This document shows, piece by piece, positions 27,757 through 36,613 of a stretch of DNA of 64,000 nt (its first letter is position 1; every line of letters begins with the position of its first letter). The notes under the pieces are model-generated. The model did not search any database and was not told the DNA's origin. It saw only the letters and a list, made by a program, of their open reading frames with translations. The DNA lies in assembly GCA_964463355.1 (NCBI GenBank), contig CAYXBP010000001.1, forward strand, positions 136,922 to 200,921, in the 5' to 3' direction. Made by a program: the position numbers and the translations under genes. Source of the stretch: Firm-04 sp964463355 (GTDB taxonomy: Bacteria; Bacillota; Clostridia; Oscillospirales; Ruminococcaceae).

Positions 27757-28906
27757 GATAAAAGAAAAACAACTGTGTAGCGGATGTCATGCATGTGCAA
27801 ATGTCTGCCCGAAACAATGTATCCGAATGCAAGCAGATGCGGAGGGGTTTCTTTATCCCGAAATTGACAAGATGCAATGCGTGGACTGTCATCTTTGTGA
27901 AAAAGTTTGCCCCATTCTGAACAACAAATGCTGCGCGCAGCAGAGTTTACAAGATGCCTATGCGGCATACTGCAAGGACGATGCGGTGCGGATGAAGAGT
28001 TCTTCTGGTGGTATTTTTACGTTGCTGGCAGAGCAGATTCTCGAGCAAGGAGGGGTTGTGTTTGGCGCAGCACTTACAGAGGACTGTCGCTCTGTACGGC
28101 ATATCGGCGTTGAAACGAAGAAACAGCTCGCCCTGCTGCGCGGTTCGAAGTATGTGCAGAGTACGATCGGAATGACTTATCGTGATGCAAAGACGTTTTT
28201 GGATGCTGGCAGGCTGGTTTTCTTTACTGGAACGCCATGTCAAATCAGCGGGTTGTATGCGTATTTGCGCAGAAATTATGATAATTTGATTACGCAAGAT
28301 TTGATCTGCCACGGTGTTCCCTCTCCGAAGGTTTGGGAACGATATGTTGAGCTGCGTGAACAGCGTGAAGGTGCGAAGGTGACAGCAGCGTCTTTTCGAA
28401 GTAAAGTAACCGGTTGGAAGGTGTATTCCCTTTCACTGACATTTGAAAACGGAACAACTTCCGCAATGACAATTCAAGAAGATCCGTACATGAAAGGCTT
28501 TTTGGCGGATCTTTATCTTCGTCCAAGTTGTCATGCATGTGCTTTCAAGACGACGCAGCGGCAGGCAGATCTCACGCTGGCGGATTTTTGGGGTGTGCAG
28601 AATGTGTTGCCTATGCTGGATGACAATCAAGGCACCTCGGTGGTTTGGCTGCATTCCGAAAAAGGCAGGGCAATCTATGAGAAAATTATGCCGCAACTGA
28701 AGAGCGAGAAAGTTGCAATCAAACAGGCACTCGTATATAATGCCGCTGCCGTGACCAGTGTACCAGAGCCATCAGGACGCAAGCGGTTCTGGGCAGTTTT
28801 TGCGGATGATTTTCCATTGGATGCGGTGAAGCGACTTTCCAAGCGGACGTTATGGCAGCGCGCACAGCGATATCTTTCAAGGATGAAACGTAAAATTATG
28901 TCATAA
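27749..28906 (+). CDS. Fe-S protein of the F420-hydrogenase/dehydrogenase beta-subunit family
   Basis: 385 aa. Two [4Fe-4S] motifs sit at the N-terminus: CSGCHACANVCP (about residue 9) and CVDCHLCEKVCP (about residue 43). The flavin-domain region follows with KSSSGGIFTLLAEQIL, FTGTPCQISGLYAYLR and ITQDLICHGVPSPKVW. Members are often found in capsule clusters beside pyruvyl transferases, where their role is not known; F420 itself is not expected here. The start at 27749 has AAGGAG eight bases upstream. Confidence 0.85.
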   Translation: MLEIKEKQLCSGCHACANVCPKQCIRMQADAEGFLYPEIDKMQCVDCHLCEKVCPILNNKCCAQQSLQDAYAAYCKDDAVRMKSSSGGIFTLLAEQILEQGGVVFGAALTEDCRSVRHIGVETKKQLALLRGSKYVQSTIGMTYRDAKTFLDAGRLVFFTGTPCQISGLYAYLRRNYDNLITQDLICHGVPSPKVWERYVELREQREGAKVTAASFRSKVTGWKVYSLSLTFENGTTSAMTIQEDPYMKGFLADLYLRPSCHACAFKTTQRQADLTLADFWGVQNVLPMLDDNQGTSVVWLHSEKGRAIYEKIMPQLKSEKVAIKQALVYNAAAVTSVPEPSGRKRFWAVFADDFPLDAVKRLSKRTLWQRAQRYLSRMKRKIMS

Positions 28907-28919
28907 AAAGGAGGGCTAC

Positions 28920-29950
28920 ATGTATCGGCTGCTATCAAAATATCGTGGGCAGATCATGGGTGTTGCCTCGATCATGGTTGTCTTGCATCATTTTGTTGTG
29001 GAGTTGTACCCAGATCTTCATATTCCAGGAGTAACTGTGATTCTGGGGCGTGGCAATATCGGTGTTGATATTTTCTTACTGGTTTCTGGCATGGGATTGT
29101 GGTTTTCCATGTCTAAGGATGATAATACGAAACGTTTTTATCTGAAGCGAATCCGCAGGGTTCTTCTGCCAGCACTGGTCATTACTCTGCCATATTGGAT
29201 TTGGTTTGACTTGTTCTTTCAGAGAAGTGGTATCTTTCGTTTTGTTTTAGATTGGACAGGCTTATCTTTTTGGACACATGGTGTCACAACGACATGGTAT
29301 GTTTCGTTTATCATAATATGCTATTTATTCTATCCGCTGATTTTTCGTCTACAGAAAAAGAACCGTAGTCTAATCTCTGGCTGTCTTTGTTCCTGATTGT
29401 CATCTGTTCTCTGCTTGCTTTTGTGATGCCGAGCATCTATGAAAAATATGAGATTGCACTTACGCGAATACCCGTCTTCTTCATTGGATCTTACCTCGGA
29501 GAGTATGTGCTGAATTCGAAAGAATCGCCGTCATCTGGTAAACTTGTTCTTGATGTTTATACGATCCTTTCTGCGTTCGTTTTTGTGGCAAGTGTTCTAG
29601 TAAACGGCAGGAATCACCTGGTTGGTACTATGCTTTATCGCTATGGTTGCGGCGGAATTGCTATCCTGATTTGTTTCGTCGTGTGTTGGATCTTTGACAA
29701 ATGGAAGATGAAGCCTGTTGCAAATATTTTTCAGTATTTTGGAAAGGTATCACTGGAATTATATCTTATACACGTTATGATTAGGAATATTGTTTCCAAA
29801 TCTCCGCTTGGTGGTTTTACTGAAACGCAACAGCGTATGGTGGTTATTGTGTCTTTTGTGCTGATTTCGATTGCTGTGACGTGTTTTGTCTGCTATCTGA
29901 AAGATATGATAGAGTACGGCTCTAGAAAGAAGAAAGTACCCGTCAAATAA
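28920..29950 (+). pseudogene. Acyltransferase-3 (OafA-like) membrane protein, frameshifted
   Basis: The first frame (28920-29396; VASIMVVLHHFVVELYP, GRGNIGVDIFLLVSGMGLWF) and the second (to 29950; RIPVFFIGSYLGEYV, VSLELYLIHVMIRNIV) are the two halves of one membrane O-acyltransferase of about 340 aa. Frame 0 runs into a stop at 29394-29396, while the downstream frame is open only after a TAG at 29366-29368. A one-base loss between about 29368 and 29395 explains this. No long homopolymer lies there, so slippage is not obvious. The loss would remove O-acetylation of the capsule, unless it is an assembly error. AAAGGAGG precedes the start. Confidence 0.85.
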
Positions 29951-29972
29951 CCCATGCTCCAAAACAAAAGAA

Positions 29973-30002
29973 CAGGCTCACCGATTCACTTCGGTGAGCC
30001 TG
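29973..30002 (-). terminator. Terminator for the Ser/Thr-rich lipoprotein gene
   Basis: 12-bp stem CAGGCTCACCGA (29973-29984) with TCGGTGAGCCTG (29991-30002). The T-rich tract follows on the minus strand (TTCTTTTGTTTTGG), so it mainly ends the leftward gene, though the stem may slow the capsule transcript as well. Confidence 0.75.
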
Positions 30003-30074
30003 AATGTGTATTATGGGTCAAAAGGCAGAAAAGCCGTCCTTGCCATTTTCATGCATATGCTTACAAATTGGGAA

Positions 30075-30863
30075 TTACTCAGCGGTAGTTGTTTCAACGG
30101 GAGCGGTAGTGGTGTCGCTGCTTTCCACGCCAGTACCAGTTACGGTGAAATCAACCTCGACAGTCTTCCAGCTTGCAAAATCCGAAGGTGCAATGATCTG
30201 GGAGCTGTACTCGCCCATTTCGGTGGTGCCGACAGGGCCTGCTGCGGTGTGTGCATCATCGGGCAGCTTGTTGACCCAAGAGTTGTAGATATTTGCGCGC
30301 ATTTCCTCGCCGTCATCGGAGGAGGTGTAGTTCTTTGCGGTCATTTCAACAGCTTTGCCATCCACACGGATTTCAGTTACCTCAATGCTCATATTGGGGA
30401 ACAGCTTGGTGCCGTCGATAACCTTGATTGCAGCAAAGGAAACGCCACCGCACTCCAACTCGCCGTTGGCATCGCCAGTTGCATCGTAGCGAATTGCATT
30501 GGTATCACCAGTAATGCTGACAGTGTACTGACCGTCGCCAGTAATTTTGGAAACGCCTGCGGCATAAGTCAGAAGAGTGTCTGTAGTACCATCGTAGCCC
30601 AGATAGAACTGACCATCGTTGAAATACAGGAATGCATCACCAGACTCGGCAGCAACGGCTTTTTCAAACTCAACAGGAGCAGAAGGCGCGGTGCTGACGG
30701 TGGCCGCTGGGGTAGTGGAAGTTGTTGTAGTTGTAGAGGAAGTTGAAGAAGAGCCAGAGGAATCTGCGGTGGAAGTAGAACTTTCATCGCCGCAGGCAGT
30801 GCAAACGGTAAGCGCCATAATAGCAGCGAAGGTAGCTGCAAACAGCTTCTTGGATTTGGTCAT
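30075..30863 (-). CDS. Ser/Thr-rich secreted lipoprotein
   Basis: 262 aa. The signal peptide with lipobox is MALTVCTACGDESS. A low-complexity linker of Ser and Thr (residues about 27-60) leads to a strand-rich domain (FLYFNDGQFYLGYDG, QYTVSITGDTNAIRY, VDFTVTGTGVESS) and a short Thr-rich tail. The domain resembles a beta-sandwich, possibly carbohydrate-binding, but this cannot be proved by eye. The linker is of the type seen in secreted proteins of ruminococci. AGAGGT lies ahead of the ATG. Confidence 0.75.
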   Translation of the reverse strand: MTKSKKLFAATFAAIMALTVCTACGDESSTSTADSSGSSSTSSTTTTTSTTPAATVSTAPSAPVEFEKAVAAESGDAFLYFNDGQFYLGYDGTTDTLLTYAAGVSKITGDGQYTVSITGDTNAIRYDATGDANGELECGGVSFAAIKVIDGTKLFPNMSIEVTEIRVDGKAVEMTAKNYTSSDDGEEMRANIYNSWVNKLPDDAHTAAGPVGTTEMGEYSSQIIAPSDFASWKTVEVDFTVTGTGVESSDTTTAPVETTTAE

Positions 30864-31384
30864 GATTGGTTACCTCTTTCTGATTATTTATATTCGTGCG
30901 CACCAGACCGCGTAGACCTGTAACAGCGATATAGCACAACACCATACGATATATGGTACACTATTTTTAAAAAAATCGCAAGTGGTAAATCGAACAAAGA
31001 TAAAGGATATCTTTTGCGCGATTTTTGTGAATGTATACGAATTGCGGTCGCAACACGATTGTTTTTTGCTCTGTAGTGGCGGAATATGGCGATGTTTTCG
31101 CAGGAAGATCTCTATTTTGGATACAAATGGTAAAAAACAGGGCGTAGCGGTGCTGAATCGTGCATATAGTTATACGGAAAGTTTTTTTTAATTCGGTATT
31201 TACAAATCGTCTGAGATGTGTTATAATAAGTGAGCGAATCATTGTGCTTTTTGGAAGCTTTTGTCTGCTAATGCCGGAGGTCGCACATCTGCGTATTGTA
31301 TGTCATATACCGCGTGCAAACGTATAATAGTATATATGGGCAATGGGCAGATAATTGTTTCGGTAGCAAAAAAGGGGGAATGCT
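30864..31384. other. Long divergent control region between lipoprotein and LacI-type regulator
   Basis: No gene is seen. It holds an inverted repeat ACCATA-N5-TATGGT at 30941-30957 upstream of the lipoprotein gene, the LacI-gene promoter at 31199-31227, and a leader of about 150 nt with a TATG-N-CATA repeat near 31300. Confidence 0.5.
31199..31227 (+). promoter_or_regulatory. Promoter of the LacI-type regulator
   Basis: TTTACA (31199-31204), 17-bp spacer, TATAAT (31222-31227). Confidence 0.7.
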
Positions 31385-32422
31385 ATGAAAAACGGGATTC
31401 GTATGTCTGATATTGCCAAAGAGCTTGGCGTCAGCGTGGTAACGGTATCGAATGCGCTCAATGGCAGAGGCGGTGTCAGCGATGATATGCGGCGCAAGAT
31501 CAGAGATCGAGCATCCGCACTGGGATATCGCCCGTCTGCGCCCCGTTCGCCCAGAAAAAACAATGTACAGCCCATGGAAGGTGGCAATATCGGCATTTTG
31601 ACCAGCGAACGATTTGCGGGTGCGCGCGGCACTTTTTATTGGTTTTTGACTGCGGGCGTTTCGAAAGAGTTAACGCAATCAAATCTGTATGCAGTTTATG
31701 AGAGTGTTTCCGCTGCTGATGAAGAGAACTGTGTTCTGCCACGCATTGTTGCAGAGCGGCAGGTCAGGGGCTTGATCGTGGTGGGGCAGCTCTCCAGAGC
31801 CTATCTCGATAAGCTTGCAGCAATGCATCTTCCACTGTTGTTTCTTGATTTCTACAATAAACATAGCGATATTGACGCGGTGATCTCCGATAACTACTAT
31901 GACAGCTACCTCATTACCGACCGCCTTGTGATGCTTGGGCATCGTGACATTGGGTTTATCGGCAATGTGACGGCAACCAGCAGTATCCATGACCGGTTTC
32001 TTGGCTATGTCAAATGCCTGATGGAGCATCGCTTACCTTATCGCCCTGAGTGGACACTCAATGATCGCGAGGACGGTGGTACAAACCTGATTCCCGTGCA
32101 GTTTCCTGAGGAGATGCCCACCGCGTTTGTTTGTAACTGCGATGAAACAGCGTTTCGCGTTATTGGTGAGTTGCAGCGTATGGGCTACCGCGTACCAGAG
32201 GATATTTCAGTGACGGGATACGATAACTATACCGTATCCGATATGTGCGTGCCCGCCATTACAACTGTTGAGGTCGATTTGACGGAGATGGCACATACCG
32301 CTGTGACGTTGCTGCTGGCAAAGCTGGAAAACCCTATGAAGCCTGCGGCACGCCATGTGATTCCTGGGCGTGTCATTATAAAAGATTCCATGGCGGCACC
32401 AAAGATGATGCAAAAAGAGTGA
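31385..32422 (+). CDS. LacI-family transcription regulator
   Basis: 345 aa. The DNA-binding head is at residues 5-55 (MSDIAKELGVSVVTVSNALN, GYRPSAPRS), followed by a periplasmic-binding-protein-like sensor domain (NIGILTSERFAGARGTFYW, PLLFLDFYNKHSDIDAV, FVCNCDETAFRVIGELQ, ISVTGYDNYTVSDMC). Members bind sugars or related ligands and control local carbohydrate genes. It stands alone between the lipoprotein gene and the pilus operon. GGGGGA precedes the ATG. Its target cannot be stated; inverted repeats occur in both neighbouring promoter regions. Confidence 0.93.
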   Translation: MKNGIRMSDIAKELGVSVVTVSNALNGRGGVSDDMRRKIRDRASALGYRPSAPRSPRKNNVQPMEGGNIGILTSERFAGARGTFYWFLTAGVSKELTQSNLYAVYESVSAADEENCVLPRIVAERQVRGLIVVGQLSRAYLDKLAAMHLPLLFLDFYNKHSDIDAVISDNYYDSYLITDRLVMLGHRDIGFIGNVTATSSIHDRFLGYVKCLMEHRLPYRPEWTLNDREDGGTNLIPVQFPEEMPTAFVCNCDETAFRVIGELQRMGYRVPEDISVTGYDNYTVSDMCVPAITTVEVDLTEMAHTAVTLLLAKLENPMKPAARHVIPGRVIIKDSMAAPKMMQKE

Positions 32423-32483
32423 GCAAATTACGCACATAATCGTTGCTATCGTCAAAACGCATAAAATTTCGGCTTGAATTTTG

Positions 32484-32524
32484 TGCAAAAAGCGGTTGCA
32501 ATTATGAATTTTTTGTGATATAAT
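32484..32524 (+). promoter_or_regulatory. Promoter of the pilus operon with an overlapping inverted repeat
   Basis: TTGCAA (32496-32501), 17-bp spacer, TATAAT (32519-32524). TGCAA-N7-TTGCA (32484-32500) overlaps the -35 box. The leader to pilC is about 175 nt and includes a near-perfect palindrome around AAATCGCGATTT (32565-32576). Confidence 0.75.
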
Positions 32525-32706
32525 GACCATAGGTTCTTAGTGTGGCTATTGGTGTGCCCTGACGAAATCGCGATTTTGTTCGCACTTGCTTTCAAGATGC
32601 GATGACCTGCGGTTCGCCTAGGCTGCGCGCGGAAATACATGGGGCTTCCGTTTCGCTCAGCGGGATGCACCAAAACAATCAAACATTTGCAGCAGGAGGT
32701 GGTTTT

Positions 32707-33897
32707 ATGCCAAGTTTTGCTTACACAGCGAAGGACGCTGCGGGTAATGTCCGTAAAGGCGTGATGGCTGCTGACGATGAGCAGGAGTTTCTGGCGAAAA
32801 TCAGAGAAAAGGGAATGTATGTTACCGAATACAAGGAGCGACGCACTGAGGTCAAGACCGTTAAAAAGTTTAAGACCCCTGAGCTTGCGTTTGCAACCAG
32901 ACAGATGGCAGCGATGCTGTCTTCTGGCCTGACCCTTGTGAAGGCATTGGACATTCTCTGTAAAGAGCAGGAGAGCGAAGCCGCGCGAAATGTGTGGCGG
33001 GATGTGTACGAAAGCGTCCAGAAGGGTGAGTCCTTCTCCGATGCGCTGGAGGTACACGGCAGTGTGTTCCCCACACTGATGACCTCCATGATCGCTGCCG
33101 GTGAATCGAGCGGCTCACTGGATGTGATCATGCAGCGTTTGAGTGACTACTACGCAAACCAGAACAAGATCTCCAACACCATCAAAAGTGCGATGGTCTA
33201 CCCCGTGATTCTCGGTATTTTGACAGTTGCCGTCGTTATCGGCGTTTTCGTGTTCATTATGCCTACCTTTGAGGATCTGTACGATAACCCTGCGGATATG
33301 CCGGCGCTGTCACGTGGCATGATGAACATCGGTAAATTCCTGGTGGCAAGATGGTATATCGTGGTCGGCATCGTTGTTGTGATCGCGTTTGTTGCGATTT
33401 ATGCGATGAAGCTGCCCGATGTTCGATTGAAATGGGATCGGTTTATTATCAAGGGACCAGGCTTTGGCAAGCTGGTTGTCAAAATCTACACCGCCCGTTT
33501 TGCACAGACAATGGCTTCCTTGTATTCCAGTGGTCTGCCGATGGTCGAGTGCCTGAAGCGTTCGGCAGATACCCTTGCGAACTCCTACATCTCAATGCGA
33601 TTCCGCGAGATCGTGGATGAGGTTAAGAGTGGTGAAACACTGAGTTCTTCCATTCAAAGAGCTGATATCTTCGACTCCATGTTCTGCTCTATTATCTATG
33701 TTGGTGAGGAAGCTGGTGCGCTGGACGACATTCTGGAAAAGACCGCAGCCTACTACGATGAAGAAGCGGACTCCGCTGTCAAGCGTCTTTGTTCGCTGCT
33801 GGAGCCTGTGATGCTGATTATCATGGGTATCGTCATCGGATTGGTCTGTGCCGCGTTCTTCCCCGCACTGTACGACTCTATCGGCAACATCGAGTAA
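32707..33897 (+). CDS. pilC: Type IV pilus inner-membrane platform protein PilC
   Basis: 396 aa, GspF/PilC family. Two repeated cytoplasmic helical domains (LAFATRQMAAMLSSGLTLVK, IYTARFAQTMASLYSSGLPM) alternate with three membrane helices (VILGILTVAVVIGVFVFIMP, WYIVVGIVVVIAFVAIYAM, VMLIIMGIVIGLVCAAFFPA). It links the PilB/PilT motors to the growing pilus. The start MPSFAYTAKD has AGGAGG seven bases before it; an upstream in-frame start at 32602 has none. First gene of the operon. Confidence 0.95.
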   Translation: MPSFAYTAKDAAGNVRKGVMAADDEQEFLAKIREKGMYVTEYKERRTEVKTVKKFKTPELAFATRQMAAMLSSGLTLVKALDILCKEQESEAARNVWRDVYESVQKGESFSDALEVHGSVFPTLMTSMIAAGESSGSLDVIMQRLSDYYANQNKISNTIKSAMVYPVILGILTVAVVIGVFVFIMPTFEDLYDNPADMPALSRGMMNIGKFLVARWYIVVGIVVVIAFVAIYAMKLPDVRLKWDRFIIKGPGFGKLVVKIYTARFAQTMASLYSSGLPMVECLKRSADTLANSYISMRFREIVDEVKSGETLSSSIQRADIFDSMFCSIIYVGEEAGALDDILEKTAAYYDEEADSAVKRLCSLLEPVMLIIMGIVIGLVCAAFFPALYDSIGNIE

Positions 33898-34009
33898 CCG
33901 ATCCCCGAAGCAACAACAAAATATTGCGATGTCGGCTCTGCCGTCTATGCTGTGAATGCCGACGGCAGCCGCACATCGTTTCATTCAATCAGAGAGGTGG
34001 AAATCGTAA

Positions 34010-35674
34010 ATGCTTTCGTTTGATATTACCGACCGAAATATACGCATCATCAAGGGTGCTGAGAGTGGCGGCAAAATCCGCATCCACTCTGCCGCGACCC
34101 TCAACCTGGAAGAAGAGGTTATCGTCAACGGTCATGTCCGTGATGTACCCCGTCTGGCAACCCTGATCAATCAGGTGCTGCGCACGAATAAAATGGCTGA
34201 TAAGGAAGCCATCGTCAGTATCTCCTCCAACATGACCATCTTCAAGGAGCTGCACATTCAAAAGGCTGCCAAGGAGCAGGACTTCATGAAAATGGTGCGT
34301 GCCGAGATGGCTGCCGCATTGGGTATCGATGATTCCTATTCCGTATCCTATATCATCGTGGGTGATTCGGATCAGCAGGAAGGCTCGCTGAAAATTCTGG
34401 CGACTGCCTGCCCCTATGAGGTTGTGGATTGCTACAAGCGTGTGTTTAATATGCTTCAGCTTTCCCTGCGCTCCGTTATGATCGGCTGCAACTGCATCAC
34501 CAAGGTATTGCTTGCCGATACCAAGGTGAAGTCCAAGATGCCGCTGCTCGCTGTGCAGATCGACAACAACTTCATCTCGCTGAACTTGTACGAGAATGGT
34601 CAGCTTTCCTTCTCGCGTTTCGCTTCCATTTCCGCTGAGGACTATGACGATTCCGAGGATTACGTGTTTGAGGCAGTGAACGAGAATATCTTCCGTATGC
34701 TGCAATTCCAGAAGAGTAAGTCTGGCAGCGATGTCATTGAGAACGTGATCTTCTACGGTGATACACACGAGTATGTTCGTCTGACCAATGAGTTGGAGAA
34801 GATGGGCATCCGTACCAGCATCATCAATGTGCCGCCCCAGATCCACGGCTACGAGAATCTGGAGTTCTCCTCTTACGCAAACGCCATCGGCGCAATGTTT
34901 AAGCGTAATAAGGATACCGAGCATATCAACTTGCTGGAAACTGATACCGTCAACAATAACAAGATCAAATCCAACTCTACATACTACGTTCTTCTGGTCG
35001 GCAGCCTCGTTGCTTCCATCGCCATCTGCGGTATCGCATATGCCGTGCTTGCGATTCAGAACAGCAGCGTAAAGAAGGACATCACCGAGTTGCAGGAGAA
35101 GAAATCCAGCGCGTTGGCAACCGATTTGAACACACAGATTAGCGACCTGACCGCACTTTCCAAGAGTGTCACCTCCTACTACGATGGCGTGAACGATGCG
35201 TATCAGGCATATCTCAGCCGTCCGTATGTCCTTTCCGAGGATTATACCAAGTTTGAGGAAACCATCAAAACCGTTGTGCTGGAAGCCCATAAGGATCTGA
35301 TTGCTGCTGATACAAGTATCAACAAGAACGATCCCGACTACAGCAACTACTATGTCATCGAAACAATGAACTACGATAGTGGCAAAATGACGGTGGATCT
35401 CAAGATCAAGGCGGAGGATTTGCCCCTGCAAACCATTCCCGCAAACTTGGTTCAGGCGTTGCGCGCCATGGATGAGGTTTACTATGTCGGCTATGAGGGC
35501 TACACGCTCGTAATCGAAAAAGCTACTGCAACTACGCCTTCCTTTGATGCCGATGGCAATCCCATTGCTGTGGGCAAAGAGGTCGAAAACAGGTATGTAC
35601 AGATGTCCTTGACCATTGAGATGAAAGGCGATGGCGTAACCTATACTGAAGCAGAGGAGGCACCCTTTAAATGA
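34010..35674 (+). CDS. Fused PilM-PilN pilus assembly protein
   Basis: 554 aa. Residues 1-300 are an actin-like PilM domain (MLSFDITDRNIRIIKGAESG, EAIVSISSNMTIFKELHIQK, VQIDNNFISLNLYENGQLSF). At 306-310 comes INLLE, the sequence that normally sits near the start of PilN and binds PilM, then a membrane helix at 325-348 (YYVLLVGSLVASIAICGIAY), a coiled coil and an extracytoplasmic PilN-like domain. In most pilus systems these are two genes; here they are one chain, with no internal start or stop between them. The downstream pilO overlaps by 4 bp (ATGA). Confidence 0.88.
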   Translation: MLSFDITDRNIRIIKGAESGGKIRIHSAATLNLEEEVIVNGHVRDVPRLATLINQVLRTNKMADKEAIVSISSNMTIFKELHIQKAAKEQDFMKMVRAEMAAALGIDDSYSVSYIIVGDSDQQEGSLKILATACPYEVVDCYKRVFNMLQLSLRSVMIGCNCITKVLLADTKVKSKMPLLAVQIDNNFISLNLYENGQLSFSRFASISAEDYDDSEDYVFEAVNENIFRMLQFQKSKSGSDVIENVIFYGDTHEYVRLTNELEKMGIRTSIINVPPQIHGYENLEFSSYANAIGAMFKRNKDTEHINLLETDTVNNNKIKSNSTYYVLLVGSLVASIAICGIAYAVLAIQNSSVKKDITELQEKKSSALATDLNTQISDLTALSKSVTSYYDGVNDAYQAYLSRPYVLSEDYTKFEETIKTVVLEAHKDLIAADTSINKNDPDYSNYYVIETMNYDSGKMTVDLKIKAEDLPLQTIPANLVQALRAMDEVYYVGYEGYTLVIEKATATTPSFDADGNPIAVGKEVENRYVQMSLTIEMKGDGVTYTEAEEAPFK

Positions 35675-36555
35675 AACTCGGATATCGTGATAGAATCATT
35701 CTTTTGGTCGTAATGGTGATCGTTGTATTCGCCATCGGCATCTTCGCGTTCATCAAGCCCAAGTGGGAGGAATTGGATACCAACAAAATTGCTCTGAAAA
35801 CAGCACAGAGCGAATGGGATACGCAGCTGGTTAACTTTGAGCGTATCAATACCCTCCGTGATAGCATCAGCAAGCGATACAATGAGTCGCTGACACTCTG
35901 TGAGGGCTTCACCGATGAGATGGATTCCACCGAGCTGGATCAGTTCTTGCAGGAGAAGTTCATTAACATCGAGCAGTTCATTAAAAACGATGTGCAATTG
36001 AGCGGCTCATCCTCCATTTCCGATATGGGTACCGCAACGCTTGCTTACTACTACTATACCCCCAGCATTGTGACCTATCCGCTGTATGAGGCCGCTGATT
36101 TCGATGGCTCTCTCGCAAAGGCAGCACAGCAAAAATGCAAGGAGTCGATCATCCTCTCCGCACGTACCAGCCAGATCGTTGGCAACGGCAATGCGACCCT
36201 GACCTTCAAGATCAACAGACAGGATACGATGGCTCTCATTGATTCGGTTCGCAAGTATGCTGTGGATAACAAGGACGCAATGCTGCTGCAATCTGTTAAC
36301 ATCACCGATTTCGACTTCAATGGCGATCCGTTGGAGCGCGACAGTCAGGGTAACATCATCGGCACACCTCCTGCTACCACAGATGGCGAAAAGGAACTGG
36401 AGCCTGGGGACTACGGTTACACCGAAGTTGCCTTTGATTTTCAGGTGTACTACATTCAGGAGCCGACTGAGCCGGATGTTGGCGAAGCCTATGACAGCAC
36501 TGTCTGGAATGGTGACGCATGGAGAAGCTATGTTTCCGAAAAAACGGCCGAATGA
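35671..36555 (+). CDS. pilO: PilO-like pilus assembly protein
   Basis: 294 aa. One N-terminal membrane helix (RIILLVVMVIVVFAIGIFAF), a coiled-coil stretch to about residue 80, then an alpha/beta extracytoplasmic region, the PilO plan. It partners PilN in the alignment complex below the pilus platform. The family identity rests on position directly after PilN and on topology; sequence conservation of PilO is always low. The start overlaps the pilMN stop. Confidence 0.8.
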   Translation: MKLGYRDRIILLVVMVIVVFAIGIFAFIKPKWEELDTNKIALKTAQSEWDTQLVNFERINTLRDSISKRYNESLTLCEGFTDEMDSTELDQFLQEKFINIEQFIKNDVQLSGSSSISDMGTATLAYYYYTPSIVTYPLYEAADFDGSLAKAAQQKCKESIILSARTSQIVGNGNATLTFKINRQDTMALIDSVRKYAVDNKDAMLLQSVNITDFDFNGDPLERDSQGNIIGTPPATTDGEKELEPGDYGYTEVAFDFQVYYIQEPTEPDVGEAYDSTVWNGDAWRSYVSEKTAE

Positions 36556-36613
36556 CGCGGAAAGCCTTTCTGTATCCAGAAAGGCTTCCCATACTTGAAA
36601 GGTGGTTTCACTT

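Noticed and set aside
32525..32706. Cyclic-di-GMP riboswitch in the pilus leader
   Set aside because: The leader is long and GC-rich, but the conserved GEMM-I or GEMM-II core sequences are absent.
33989..35431. Open frame of 480 codons opposite pilMN
   Set aside because: Antisense shadow; the plus-strand PilM and PilN motifs are clear.
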